DNA of 64,000 nt from Metridium senile (taxonomy: Eukaryota; Cnidaria; Anthozoa; Actiniaria; Metridiidae), in assembly GCA_949775045.1 (NCBI GenBank), contig OX459097.1, positions 21,935,168-21,999,167 of the forward strand, given 5' to 3'. Positions 10,388-24,842 of the stretch are shown here, piece by piece. The position numbers and the translations under genes are program-made. Position 1 is the first letter of the stretch. Each line of letters begins with the position of its first letter. The notes beneath the pieces are model-generated. The model was not told the DNA's origin and did not search any database. It saw only the letters and a list, made by a program, of their open reading frames with translations.

Positions 10388-10850
10388 CATTGAGTACACT
10401 TTTACTCACTATAGAGTTGGGTTTACTCACTATAGAGTTAGGTTTACTCACTATAGAGTTGGGTTTACTCAATATAGAGTTGGGTTTACTCACTTATAGC
10501 TAGAGTTGGGTTTACTCAATATAAAGTTGGTTTTACTCACTATAGAGTTGGGTTGACCGCTATAGAGTTGGGTTTACTCACTATAGAGTTGGGTTTACTC
10601 AATATAGAGTTGGGTTTACTCACTTATAGCTAGAGTTGGGTTTACTCAATATAAAGTTGGTTTTACTCACTATAGAGTTGAATTGACCGCTATAGAGTTG
10701 GGTTTACTCACTATAGAGTTGGGTTTACTCGATATAGAGTTGGGTTTACTCACTTATAGCTAGAGTTGGGTTTACTCAATATAAAGTTGGTTTTACTCAC
10801 TATAGAGTTGGGTTGACCGCTATAGAGTTGGGTTTACTCACTATAAAGTG
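10388..10850. repeat. Minisatellite of 21-bp units in a 130-bp higher-order repeat
   Basis: Units related to TATAGAGTTGGGTTTACTCAC are arranged so that a variant unit (TTGACCGC) recurs exactly at 10560, 10690 and 10820, giving a 130-bp period. It begins about 130 bases after the zinc-finger stop codon, so it may lie in the 3' UTR. Confidence 0.9.
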
Positions 10851-12689
10851 TCTATACTATCAACTCAGGCATTTTTGCAGTGTGGAAAAATATATAATCA
10901 CAAGGGTATCAAGTAACAGTTGTTTGATTTTCAATTTGTATATTTTAAAATTCTAGTTACCATTATTTGTGTTGTAGATTGTGTAGAAAATATCAACATT
11001 ATACAAGTGAAGTTTTATTGTTAATGATCCAACTTTGTAAATATACTATGAAAAGTAGATTAATAACAGAAATTATTGTTGTAAACAAAGACTTATGCTC
11101 TTTTTAAAGTCACATTACATATTATTATATCAATGTCTGATCAATAAATGGTATGATAGTGACACACTAATTTGCTATGCTTCTTGATATCATTTTCTCA
11201 AACAATTGTGCGCGTAGAATGCACAGTAGCAAGGGTATTGAACAACCTCAAGGGACACACTGCAGTCACATAACTGACACTTTTTCAGTATTACAAGGAA
11301 ATTTTTATTTGGATCCACATGTACATCACAATTAGTAATAATTTTGCATTTCAAACTACTCTAATCACGACTTTACTTTGTTTTCGATCAAGAAAACCCT
11401 TCAAATTCACTTTATATATTATCGCTCTCTGATTGGATAGCGTTTGACAAGTAGCAATCAACTAAGGGCTTTTGAGGCCCATTTCAGCTTTCACGGCGAA
11501 TAACTTCTGAACGGTTAAAGCAAAACCCGCCAAACTTGGTGAATTTTCCTACAATTTATCAGGGAACAGTTTCAACATGATGAGTCGAGTTTCAAATTTG
11601 ATATTTCCATTGCAACCGTTTTGTGACAGGTAGGTTTTACAAATTTCATTGAAAGATATTAGCGATTACGCTGTTTTAGTTTTAATGTCAAATTGTTTCA
11701 TGTTTTTATATCAAGAGCCGCGTAGGATCTTCCTCCTTCTGTTTGTTTATTGAAAAACAATTATATTTACTAAAAGGAGTGTTTCAATGCTATCTTAAAT
11801 ATACAGGGTCCAAATTATCTTATACAGGATCTAGAATTCTAACGATTTAGAATATAAAACTTTCCTTCAATATTCTCGTTTTCTTTCCTTGAATATTTGT
11901 AGCATAACTGTTCACATTTTTTGGTTGCTTTCTTATATTTCGGATTTTATACTCTGATTTTGTTGTATTTTTCAACTTTTCTGCATGGTTTTCCTTTGGC
12001 GATATTGATGTGAAGTCATTGGGAAATATGGTAAAGTTCCATTGAGAATCAGTTATTTATTTCTTTTGAGAGAAAAAATTGTTTTAGGCACAATAAGTAG
12101 GAATTTGGTAAAATATTTCAATGTAAATATTTAATATATTTTTTTTTAGCTACGGATCATTAGATTTGTAATGATTCGAAAACTTTAACTAAAAAAAAGT
12201 TTTCAATTCGAACAATAAGCGAGATATTTAGTCAAAGAAAATATATAACTTTTTTGGTCGAGTTTCAGTTTTGCTAAAAATAATGTGCTTTTGATGATTT
12301 TTTTCAGTCTCGCACCTTAATCAAAATCACCAAATTTTGGTGAGGCGTTTCTAACTCACTCACAAACAGTCAAAACTTCAAACTTTTTACATCGATTTTT
12401 CGTCAGACTGTTTGCTTAACTATCAATATTCATCATAGCGATGACTTTGAACTATAACTGTAAACAACAACGGTGTATTACCAACCTTGTTTTCAGAGGG
12501 AAAGAAAATTGCAACTTCTTGGCATTCGTGGAATAACCTTGAAGTAGCCAAACTTCCGGGACTAAAAGTTTTGACCATTACGCTTTGCGCGCCGCGACCG
12601 TCTGACGGCCATTTTTGTGATGTTGAAAACAATCAAAGAAAGTACTGAAGATCGTTGATGACGAATCCATCGCCTATTGACTCGTAGAC
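10851..12689. other. Intergenic, no gene seen
   Basis: About 1.8 kb of AT-rich sequence contains no long open frame or recognisable exon. Short minus-strand frames near 12423-12747 resemble nothing. The segment ACTAAAAGTTTTGACC near 12560 recurs at about 32775 inside the right arm of the fold-back element, hinting that this area also contains old repeat material. The last nine bases (12681-12689) are the imperfect left target duplication of the next element. Confidence 0.4.
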
Positions 12690-13108
12690 AGCATGTAGAG
12701 ATTTTGTCTGCGCATGCGTTTGTTTTGATGCTAAAATTCCTTTTCACGTCGAATGAAAGAATTTTATGCTGACATGGAACATTAAGTTTGCAATCTCATC
12801 TTGCACAACTATGTTCAAGAACCGAATTACTGAGATATCAAATGTTGACCGTCTAATAGTGCGCTGTAGTTAATTATTTCAATCGAACAAACTCCGGATG
12901 GAAAAATATCACACGTCAAAGTCTGACAAACGTGGATAAAAGGGCCAGAACTTCGAACTTTCGAATACAAGTTTGGGCGCTAATTTAATCTATTAGGTAA
13001 ACATAACAGTATAAGTCATTACCAACACGATACTGTTTGAATTTAATCATATTGCATAATTGGGAGATATTAGACGCCCTTGATCGTCAATAAAACTGCC
13101 TTGGTTAC

Positions 13109-13226
13109 TGTTAGGTGTTATGGGTTACCTGTGTAAAGGATATTATGGGATGTAGAGATAGCCTCGTGTAGTAAAAGGTTATGTTGGCACGTTCACTGTG
13201 TTTACTGTATTTATCTTATCATAACA
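13109..13226 (+). repeat. Left LTR
   Basis: This 118-bp LTR starts TGTTAGGTGT and ends TCATAACA. I find no difference from the right LTR. It is very short for a Gypsy element, but short LTRs are known in the Mag clade. Confidence 0.95.
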
Positions 13227-13240
13227 TGGTACCAGGAGTG
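13227..13240 (+). promoter_or_regulatory. Primer-binding site, likely tRNA-Leu
   Basis: TGGTACCAGGAGTG lies directly after the LTR. Its inverse, CACTCCTGGTACCA, matches the 3' end of animal leucine tRNAs whose acceptor strand ends CTGGTA plus CCA. Fourteen matched bases at the correct place make this a confident reverse-transcription primer site, although the tRNA identity rests on recall. Confidence 0.75.
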
Positions 13241-13263
13241 AACAAGCTGGAAAAATCGATTGT

Positions 13264-13526
13264 CTGAGTTAGAAATTCTGATAATTTCTACATTTATCGA
13301 CTGCTGAGTTAGAAATTCTGATAATTTCTATCGTTTATCTGTGTTCGCGCCAAAATCACAACTCGACCAACCTGTGGCAAATTCGCTGGAATTTTGCGTT
13401 TTAATGGATTATCTGAGTTAGAAATTCTGATAATTTCTACACTGATCGACTGCTGCTGGTAAATTCGATGGAATTTTGTGCTTTAATCCATTATCTGAGT
13501 TAGAAATTCTGATAATTTCTACATTT
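13264..13526 (+). repeat. Leader repeats forming small hairpins
   Basis: The segment GAGTTAGAAATTCTGATAAT is present four times between primer site and gag (near 13266, 13309, 13407 and 13498). Each copy contains the palindrome AGAAATT-CTGAT-AATTTCT, a 7-bp stem with a 5-base loop. The leader also repeats ACTGCTG and the AAATTCG(C/A)TGGAATTTTG segment. Confidence 0.8.
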
Positions 13527-13549
13527 ATCGACTGCTGCTGTTGACAAAC

Positions 13550-15210
13550 ATGTCTGACGAAGGTGCTGCTGGAGGACCACCTCCTCAAGGACATTTCACT
13601 GGAAATATAATGAACTTCGAACGTCCTAAGTTCGACGCTAAACAGGAAAATCGTCTAGAAGCTCTGAAAGCTTTCAAGAAAAAGTGTGGATTCATATTTA
13701 AAGGAAGTCTGATAAATATCTCTACCGAGCGAAAGTGTATACTGGTACAAGACTGGCTCGGCGAGGAAGGACAAAAAATCTATGACAGCTTAGACTGGCA
13801 AGAAGGCGAAGACGTAAACGACTACGATCTGATGTGGGATAAACTGGAAACTGCGGTAAGACCTGAATGTAATGAGATTGTTGCCGCTAAGAAGTTTAAA
13901 GAAAGAGTGCAAAAACCCGGAGAGACAATTAGTGACTTTATCACTGACTTGATCATGCTTGTGAAGGACTGTAATTATGTAGATCAAGATCGACAAATAA
14001 GAGATCAATTTGTTTATGGCATTTCTGACGAAGAACTGAAAAAACGATTGCTTGAAAGAGGAAATACACTTACAAGGATTGAAGCGACAACTATTGGAAA
14101 AGCGTATGAAAACACCAAACAAGAGGTAAAGGACTGCTCTAAAACTCCAAAAGAAAGCGTGAAAGCTGTTAAAACTGAAAAAGGAAAGCCAAGGCAAACC
14201 TTTTTGTGTAATTATTGTGCTAACAAGAAAGGTGCTCATAGTTTTTCTGATAAAAAACTCTGCCCTGCTTGGGGTGCAGTATGTAGAAAGTGTAAACTCA
14301 AAAACCATTTCCAAGATTCAAAGGAATGCAAACGTCTTATACAAAGAAACAAGTCAAGAAAAAAACACTCAAACTCATCAAAGAAACCAATGATACTGAA
14401 AGTGGAAGAGGAAGATGGTGAAGAACACTATTATGAAGTTGTAGACAAAATATGTGTGTTAAACCAGCAATGCAACCAAAAGAAAGCATTTGCAAACCTA
14501 CATTTATCAAAGAAAAGAATTCCGGTTAACTGTCAGATTGACTCTGGTTTGACATGCAGTGTCCTGCCTGTGAATATCTACAAAGATATTAGTGGAGACC
14601 ATAACCTTGAAGAACTAAACACTACAATTAAACCAGTCCTCGCTTTATATGATGAGCAAACAAAGATACAAACACTAGGAACAAGGAAAGTTATTGTGCT
14701 TAACCCTGCAACCAACGAAGAAGTTATTATTGAATTTAGAGTTGTCGACAAGGACTTAACACCCTTGATTGGACTAACTGACTCTGAAACACTACGACTT
14801 ATTGAGGTCCTACGGGACAACATTGCACTCGTAGAACCAAGCAAGCCTACAATACCTGCAACAGCCGAAGAGCTGACAACACCACTAACATTGGAATCCA
14901 TCCTGAACAACTACCCAGATCTATTTGAAGACAGTGTGGGGAAGCTTGACGGTGAACTACATCTGTACACAAGAGATGATGTTAACCCACACAAAACTGC
15001 ACCTAGAGTGATTCCAGTTGCTGTCAAGGACAACTTTATTGCTGAAGTGAAAGACCTTGAAAAACAAGGAATTATTGAAAAAGTGACTTTGCCTACTGAG
15101 TGGGTAAGTGCACCCACAATTGTCAACAAACCCTCTGCTAAAAACAACATTAGACTCTGTATAGACAGCAGACCATTGAACATAGCACTGAAGCGCTCTG
15201 AGTATCCAAT
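13550..15210 (+). pseudogene. Gypsy gag-protease-RT, N-terminal part
   Basis: The frame opens at ATG 13550 (MSDEGAAGG) in the leader context. Residues 1-200 form the Gag capsid region. A double zinc knuckle follows (CNYCANKKGAH, then CPAWGAVCRKCKLKNHF), the arrangement typical of Mag-like elements. The protease active site is QIDSGLTC, with DSG in place of the usual DTG. The frame then enters reverse transcriptase (LCIDSRPLN) and is cut at 15210 by the ISL2EU-type element. The gene continues at 21142. Gag, protease and RT share one frame without a frameshift signal. Confidence 0.9.
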
Positions 15211-15357
15211 AGCTGATGTTCGCAATTTTTGGAAGCGCGCGACTGGTGACGATTTTTAGCATCAGAACGAGGTTTGGTTTCCAGATGGCCGGAAACAAAA
15301 TACAAAGCGCGGGAATTTTCAAAGTGTAAACAAAACAAAACAAACAGAGGTTATAAC

Positions 15358-17157
15358 ATGGTTGGAGTTTCCTGTTCCGTTATTCATTGTAAAAATACTT
15401 CATCAAAATGCTCTTATTTATCGTTTCACGCATTTCCTTCAGACAAAAAACTTAAGAAGAAATGGAAAACGTTTTGTCAAAGAAGTGACGATGTTTTCAA
15501 AAGGTTGAAAAGACCTAGAATTTGCTCCGCTCACTTCGACTCTCGCGACATAAAAAAATCTCTAACCGGTAAAGTATTTGTAAAACCATCTTGTCTACCA
15601 GCCATTTTCCGACCTCAATGTAATTCAGATGCCTCTCCAAGGGAAAAGAGAAGAGAAAATCGGAAAAGAAAGCTAGAAGAAGACGTTGTTGTGGAAGATT
15701 GTAAATTGATCTGCAGTCCGATGGTCAGTAGTGTTGCAATTGGTTTTACTAGTAAGCTTATTAATATCGACGTAGAAGCCATAGAAAGTGAACATAACTA
15801 CTATTCAAAAACACAAGACCGAGAAAAATGTACTCAAGTTAATTTTGACATGGAGGAACTTTCACAAGTCAAGAAAGAATTGGACGAACTAAAAAAAGAA
15901 AACGAAGCTCTGAGGTCCAAATTGAAAAACAAGTCAGAACTTAAACGGGAATTGTTCGCCGAAGACGTTCTAAAAAATGATGTTTCCGTCAAGTTTTACA
16001 CTGGATTGCCTTCTCTTGTATGTTTAATGACTATATTCAATCTCATCAAACCACTTTGTCGAGATATGAAATATTGGGACCATAACAAAAATCGAAAGGT
16101 CGGCTATCAAAAGAATCCTACAAAAAGTAAACCGGGCAGAAAGAGAACATTAACATTATTTCAAGAGTTCATCATGACTCTCGTGAAAATCAGATTGGGA
16201 CTACTTAATATACAGCTTTCTCACATGTATGGAATTTCTACAAGTTCTGTGAGTAAAATTTTCAGGACATGGTCTAGATTTCTTGCTAAAATTCTGAAGG
16301 ACACACTTTTAGTTTGGCCGAAAAAATCAGACATAAGAAAGAATCTTCCTCGAACATTTAATAACTTTCCATCTACAAGAATTATCATCGATTGCACTGA
16401 AGTTTTTATCGAAAAACCAGCCTCACCAAGTGCTCAAAGAGCCACATGGAGCTCATACAAGCATCACAATACGATGAAGACCTTGGTAGGCATCACTCCT
16501 AATGGAATGTTTAGTTTTGTTTCCAAGTTGTGGACTGGGAATACCAGTGACAGACGCATAACAGAGAACTGTGGTCTATTAGAATTGTTGGAACCAGGGG
16601 ACTCTGTAATGGCAGATAAAGGATTTAATATTAAAGACCTTCTGACAAAGCTCAAAGTTGAACTTAATACACCACCACTCTGCAAAGGTAAACTATTTGT
16701 ATGCATAATTTATAAGAATTAGATTTTTTGAAACCACATTGCTAGTAACAGAAATATGCATGTCAACCATTTCCATAATCATCATGCTTTATAGACTTTA
16801 AATTTCTTTTCAAAACAAACTTACATGATTTAAATGTTATAATAAGAGCATTGAATCATTTCATTCATCTAAATATAACTGTTGCAAAGCATGTAAATTA
16901 TATATTACCTGTCACTTATTCAGAGCTCTATTTTAATTATTATTATTTTCTTCAAAGGGAAACAACTATCTAGCAAAGCTGTAAAGTCAACTCGCAAGAT
17001 TGCCAGCGTGAGGATCCATGTTGAAAGAGCCATAGAGAGACTCAAGAACTTTAGAATTTTGCAGGGAAATATTCCACTAACATTGATTGATGTTGCTGAT
17101 TCTATTCTTATCATTTGTGCTTCAATTTGCAATTTGTTACCACCTTTAGCAAAATAG
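15358..17157 (+). CDS. THAP-domain DDE transposase (DDE_Tnp_4)
   Basis: Two exons (15358-16687 and 16958-17157) join in phase to give 509 residues. The donor is AAAG before GTAAAC and the acceptor TTCTTCAAAG. Residues 1-86 form a THAP zinc finger: C6 and C11 with the later CSAH pair, the tryptophan and the CLPAIF segment. A coiled-coil stretch of K/E-rich residues covers about 170-205. A helix-turn-helix (GRKRTLTLFQEF to SSVSKIF) lies near 262-307. The DDE core has D345 (IIIDCTEVF), D420 (VMADKGF) and E466 (HVERAIERLK). E466 is on the second exon, so splicing is needed for activity. It is expected to bind the 79-bp ends and cut at AT. Confidence 0.9.
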
Positions 17158-17765
17158 AGTAAAAATACTAGAGTACAAACACTAAAAGTGTGCAACATAA
17201 ATACCACTAAATACTGCTTAATTATGCAAATTCTTTTGTTCTCTATTGTTTAATTAACACTATTTAGAAGTAAATAGTACAAATTATTGCATACTTTTAG
17301 TGTTTGTAGTCTAAAGGTATGTTGGAATACATTTAGCAGTCAATGAGAAGTGATATTATTAATAGGAATCAGTTCTTACTAAATTTGCACCTGTCTGTGT
17401 ATTTTTTTTAATACAAAAATTATTATTTAGTGCTATACTTTAAAACATGTTTTAAACATGGAATCACTGACAGCTGTAGTTTCAAAAATATAATTCTTAT
17501 AAATAATGCATAAAAATATTTACCTTTGCAGAGTGGTGGTGTATTAAGTTCAGATAAATCCTTTATCTGCCATTACAGTCAATCCCCTTGTTCCAATAAA
17601 TAAGTGATGATTTACAATTGTTATCATAAAACCACTATAAAAGCATAAATTCAATATTTACAATAAATTTACTCTATTGTTCTCACAGTATATATATACA
17701 ACACAATTTATGTTAATCTTATACAAGATTGTTAAAAATAATAAATAATGAATGATAAATGTAAT
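17158..17765. other. Spacer between the two convergent transposon genes
   Basis: This 600-bp AT-rich gap separates the stop codons of the convergent genes and probably holds both 3' ends. AATAAA-type signals occur on both strands (for example AATAAA near 17597 on the plus strand and TTTATT near 17588). I see no gene in it. Confidence 0.5.
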
Positions 17766-20986
<3,221 letters not shown>

Positions 20987-21141
20987 GTTTTGTTTTGCTT
21001 ATTACGCTTTGAAAACATTCCTTGACAATCCCGCGTTTAGTATTTTGTTTCGACGCGCGCCAGCCATCTGGAAACCAAACCTCGTTCTGATGCTAAAAAT
21101 CGTCACCAGTCGCGCGCTTCCAAAAATTGCGAACATCAGCT

Positions 21142-22999
21142 ATTCCAACTGTTGATCAACTGCTTACTGAAATAAACAATGCTAAAGTATTCTCCCTAGC
21201 TGACATCAAATCTGCTTTCTGGCATGTGCAATTAGACAAAGAAAGTTCATTGCTAACAACATTTAATACCCCTCTGGGACGAATGAAATGGAACAGAATG
21301 CCGTTTGGCATAAGTGTTGCACCTGAGGAATTTCAACGACTGATTGATGAAAACCTGGAAGGACTTGAGGGTACTCGTGCAATTGCAGATGATATTCTTA
21401 TCTGGGGTGATGGAAACAGTAAAGAAGAAGCAACAGCTAACCATGACCAGCGACTTATCGCACTTCTACAGCGTTGTCGACAAAAGAACATCAGACTGAA
21501 CAAAGCAAAGTTTCAACTGAGGAAGACTGAGCTGAACTACATGGGTGTAGTACTGACAGACAAAGGAGTCAAACCTGACCCAAAGAAGCAAGATGGCATT
21601 GCATCAATGCCTGCACCAACCAACAAAGATGACCTGAGAAGATTACTAGGTGTTGTAACCTACCTCTCACGATTTTCTGAAGACTTATCAACCAAGTCTG
21701 AGCCTCTGAGGGCTTAGCTGAAGAAAGACACTGTGTTCATTTGGGAAGAAAATGAACAGAAAGCCTTAGATGACATTAAATCTCTCATATCAAATGCTCC
21801 ACTGCTGAAATACTTTAACCCGGCTGAACCAGTTGAAGTACAAGTCGACGCTTCATCAACTGGACTTGGAGCCTGTCTTATGCAACATGGACAGCCTATA
21901 CAATATGCATCTAGAGCATTAACTGACACTGAACGACGATACAGTCAAATTGAAAAAGAGATGCTAAGTATTGTGTTTGGACTCACTCGATTCCATACTT
22001 ACACATATGGAAGAAAAGTGACTGTTTACAATGATCACAAACCACTAGCTGCTATATTGAGGAAACCTATAGCAGACAATCCTGTTCGACTTCAAAGAAT
22101 GCTTTGCAGAATCATGGGATATGACATTGAATTCACCTATGTGAAAGGTAAAGACCTTTTTATTGCTGATGCTCTAAGCAGATCCCAGACGAAGGATCAA
22201 CAGCGAAGCAAGATTGAACAGGACATTGAAGGGATCAAACAGATGAATGATGACCAGAGTGTAAAGGACCACTTAGCTGACGAAACTGCTAAGGAGAAAG
22301 TACTACAGACAGTAATTCATCACATCACTGAAGGCTGGAAGATCAGCAGAAGAAACATACCTGTGAACCTTCTACCTTATTGGATTGTAAAAGATGAACT
22401 GTCAGTAAACACTGGCATAATCTACAGAAATGACCGCATTGTAGTGCCAACTACACTGAGAAAGACACTGACTACAAAGCTACATCAAGCCCACATGGGG
22501 ACAGAATCAACGCTTAGACGAGCTAGGACTGCCTTATGGTGGCCTGGGATGAACACACAGCTGAAACACTTTATTGCAACATGTGAAGTTTGCAAATGTT
22601 ACCAGACAAAGAACCAGAAAGAAACTCTGATAAATCATGACATTCCTAATAGACCTTGGTCTAAAATAGCATCTGATATTTTTGAATGGAACAAAGAACA
22701 TTATCTAGTTATAGTTGACTACTATAGTGACTGGATTGAATTTGACAAGATGAAAAACCAAACTGCAGCTGAAATCATTGATCTGGTGCAAAAGCAATTT
22801 GCTAGATGGGGAATACCTGATGAGATTGTTACAGACTGTGGTAAGAACTATGACTCGGGTAAATTCTCACATTTCTGTGACAGAAAGAAGATCAAGCACA
22901 CAAATTCTTCTCCCCATTATCACCAAAGTAATGGAAAAGCTGAATCAGCTGTTAAGATTGCAAAAACACTGTTAAGGAAAACTCACAAAACAGGGTTAA
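21142..22999 (+). pseudogene. Gypsy RT-RNase H-integrase, middle part
   Basis: The frame resumes after the ISL2EU element. Reverse transcriptase shows FSLADIKSAFWH, MPFGISVAPEEFQR and ADDILIWG (the catalytic box, ADD in place of the usual YxDD). An amber stop at 21715-21717 interrupts the thumb, where a TTG leucine would be expected. Continuing in the same frame, RNase H follows (QVDASSTGLGA, YASRAL, QIEKEMLS, YNDHKPL). Integrase has the H-H-C-C finger (HQAHMG to CEVCKC) and the catalytic D, D and E (ASDIFEW, VTDCGKNYD, QSNGKAESA). The gene is cut at TTAA 22996-22999 by the next transposon. Confidence 0.9.
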
Positions 23000-23828
23000 G
23001 AGTGAATGTCAGCAAGCATCAGACAAAATCGAAAATTCGTGGCAACACTTGAAAAATAGTTTTTGCTCATACTTTGATATTTTGTAGCCTATTATGTCCT
23101 AATAATCTCGGTATAGTTTGTTTCTCAAAATAAGCTTTAGTTTCGGAGATATTTGGATTTTAGTCGGAACGGGTAAATTTGCTAATTAAGTAGTGAAAAT
23201 ATTGATCGAATAAAATCATCTCGTGTAACGAATCTATTTGACCTTTGGTCTTGATAATACATCATCATTTCACTCAACATTTAGACTTCGTTCAAGTTCA
23301 CTCTTGAAGGTTTTGGTTTATTTCTGAATTTTTTATAGGTTTTTATATTTGGCATACTTTTTTATTAAGAAAAAGTAGCCTCAAAATAATGGTCATTTAA
23401 ACAATGTGCGATACATTGAAATCCAACAAGCTTAAGGATTTAAAAAGTCGAAGTGATGGCAATTGTTCTGGTGTAAAAATTTCCTTGTGTATTTTTGTTT
23501 TTGTAAACGAAAAATGCTACCAAAGTTACTTAAAATTAAGTTGTTTACGATAGTGAAATTGACATGGCGCCGTCTATCGGCTCGCGAATTATTAATGTTA
23601 ATGGCTGAAATACAGTAGCGAAAGCACAAACACTGACTCTTACCTTGTCAAAATAGTTGTAGTTAAGATAGATGGCTGTTTAAACGATTATTTCCCGAGT
23701 TAAAGTGATATTTCCGGTCTAGATTCATAATGGTCGATACAATGATAGACTTGACTTCAACGATTGGCTTTGTCGAGTTCTTTAATAACTTTCTTTGTAA
23801 TTCATTTCTTTAAGTCCTTTTAATGTCA
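23000..23828. repeat. Left TIR of the TTAA element
   Basis: This is the inverse of 30576-31401, with most bases identical. It includes GGCGCCGTCTATCGGCTCGC and the CAAAGTTACTTAAAA segment in both arms. Open frames of 65 residues in both arms are mirror copies and not genes. Confidence 0.9.
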
Positions 23829-24442
23829 CGCTCTTCATCTTGGAAAATATATTTTTCAAGATTTGAATGTAGTACGTACATGTATAAAAACAACTTTGGC
23901 ATTGTAGAGGCTGTAAAGGCTCCTATATATAATTCGGTGAGAATTGTACTTTGGTTCGTGTAATCTGATTGACAGCTATAAGTTATGATGTGATAATAGT
24001 TCGTTAAAGGGGGGGGGGGGGGGGGCAATCGTTTTGTACAGGATATTTTTCCTACAGCCTGTGCACGCTTTGCACGATCTTTTTTTCTTTTTCTTTTTTT
24101 TTGGGGGGGTTGTTTTTTTTGTTGTTGTTTTTTTAACAACATTTTTCAAAGGTTAAAGCTGTTTTAGAATTTTCTTTGGTAATTGCCAAAAGCCCCTTTC
24201 TGCCTCAAAACGTCCCTCACTCGCAATTACATACATACATATGTACAGTTACTCTGGCGTGATATTCAATCACGGGAGTCCATTGGATAGCGTGTATTAA
24301 GCCATTGGTGGAAAATTGTCTTGTCCATCATAGTTTTTCTTAATTGAATTGTCTCGGTTCCGGTGATCTTTTCGAGGCGTTTCCACTTGTCCGGTTTTCC
24401 TCGTTTTTTTGTGTGTTTTTTTTTGTCATAAATAGCGTTTGT
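23829..24442. other. Non-coding part of the TTAA element
   Basis: This holds a G18 homopolymer at about 24008-24025 and a T-rich/G-rich stretch at 24080-24135. No gene is visible. Confidence 0.5.
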
Positions 24443-24446
24443 TTTT

Positions 24447-24762
24447 GAAAAGAGTTATTTTCCATTCGGATGCAGTGGTCAAGCCACTTGAGGTGTTGTT
24501 TTTGTTTTGGTTATACGACAAATATCTCCATCACTATAAACATACGCATAGTCCCATGTTCCGTTTTTCTTATCAGCATCGGATGTTCCTTTTAGGGGTG
24601 ATTTTCTGCTTTTTCCTGAATCCTCCTCTGACGAACCGACAAAGAAATCGTTTCCATTCGACCTCCAGTTTTTCAATATCACAGTCAAATGGGTCCCATG
24701 TAGCGCAATTGTACATTGTACATGCAACTACATGATCAACCTTTGTATCCATTCAAACCCCT
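24447..24762 (-). pseudogene. Possible broken short reading frame, function unknown
   Basis: On the minus strand, one frame reads protein-like sequence around ATWDPFDCDIEKLEVEWKRF and another, overlapping further downstream, reads around TWDYAYVYSDGDICRI. The second frame ends at a stop near 24479. Both look less random than the surroundings but neither is long, and they are in different frames. It could be a relic of a second gene or chance. I do not recognise it. Confidence 0.2.
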
Positions 24763-24842
24763 AAAGTTCTTAGTTAACGTTTTTCTCATTTTCCAGCAAT
24801 GTTTCTAGAGGAATGTTCAAGATGTTTCAATTGATACGGGCA

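Noticed and set aside
15150..15343. Minus-strand open frames over the left ISL2EU end
   Set aside because: They overlap the inverted terminal repeat and the Gypsy RT in antisense and show no conserved motif.
23432..23629. A 65-residue open frame also found at 30781-30978
   Set aside because: Both lie in the TIRs of the TTAA element, so the second is the inverted copy of the first. No family resemblance or start context supports a gene.
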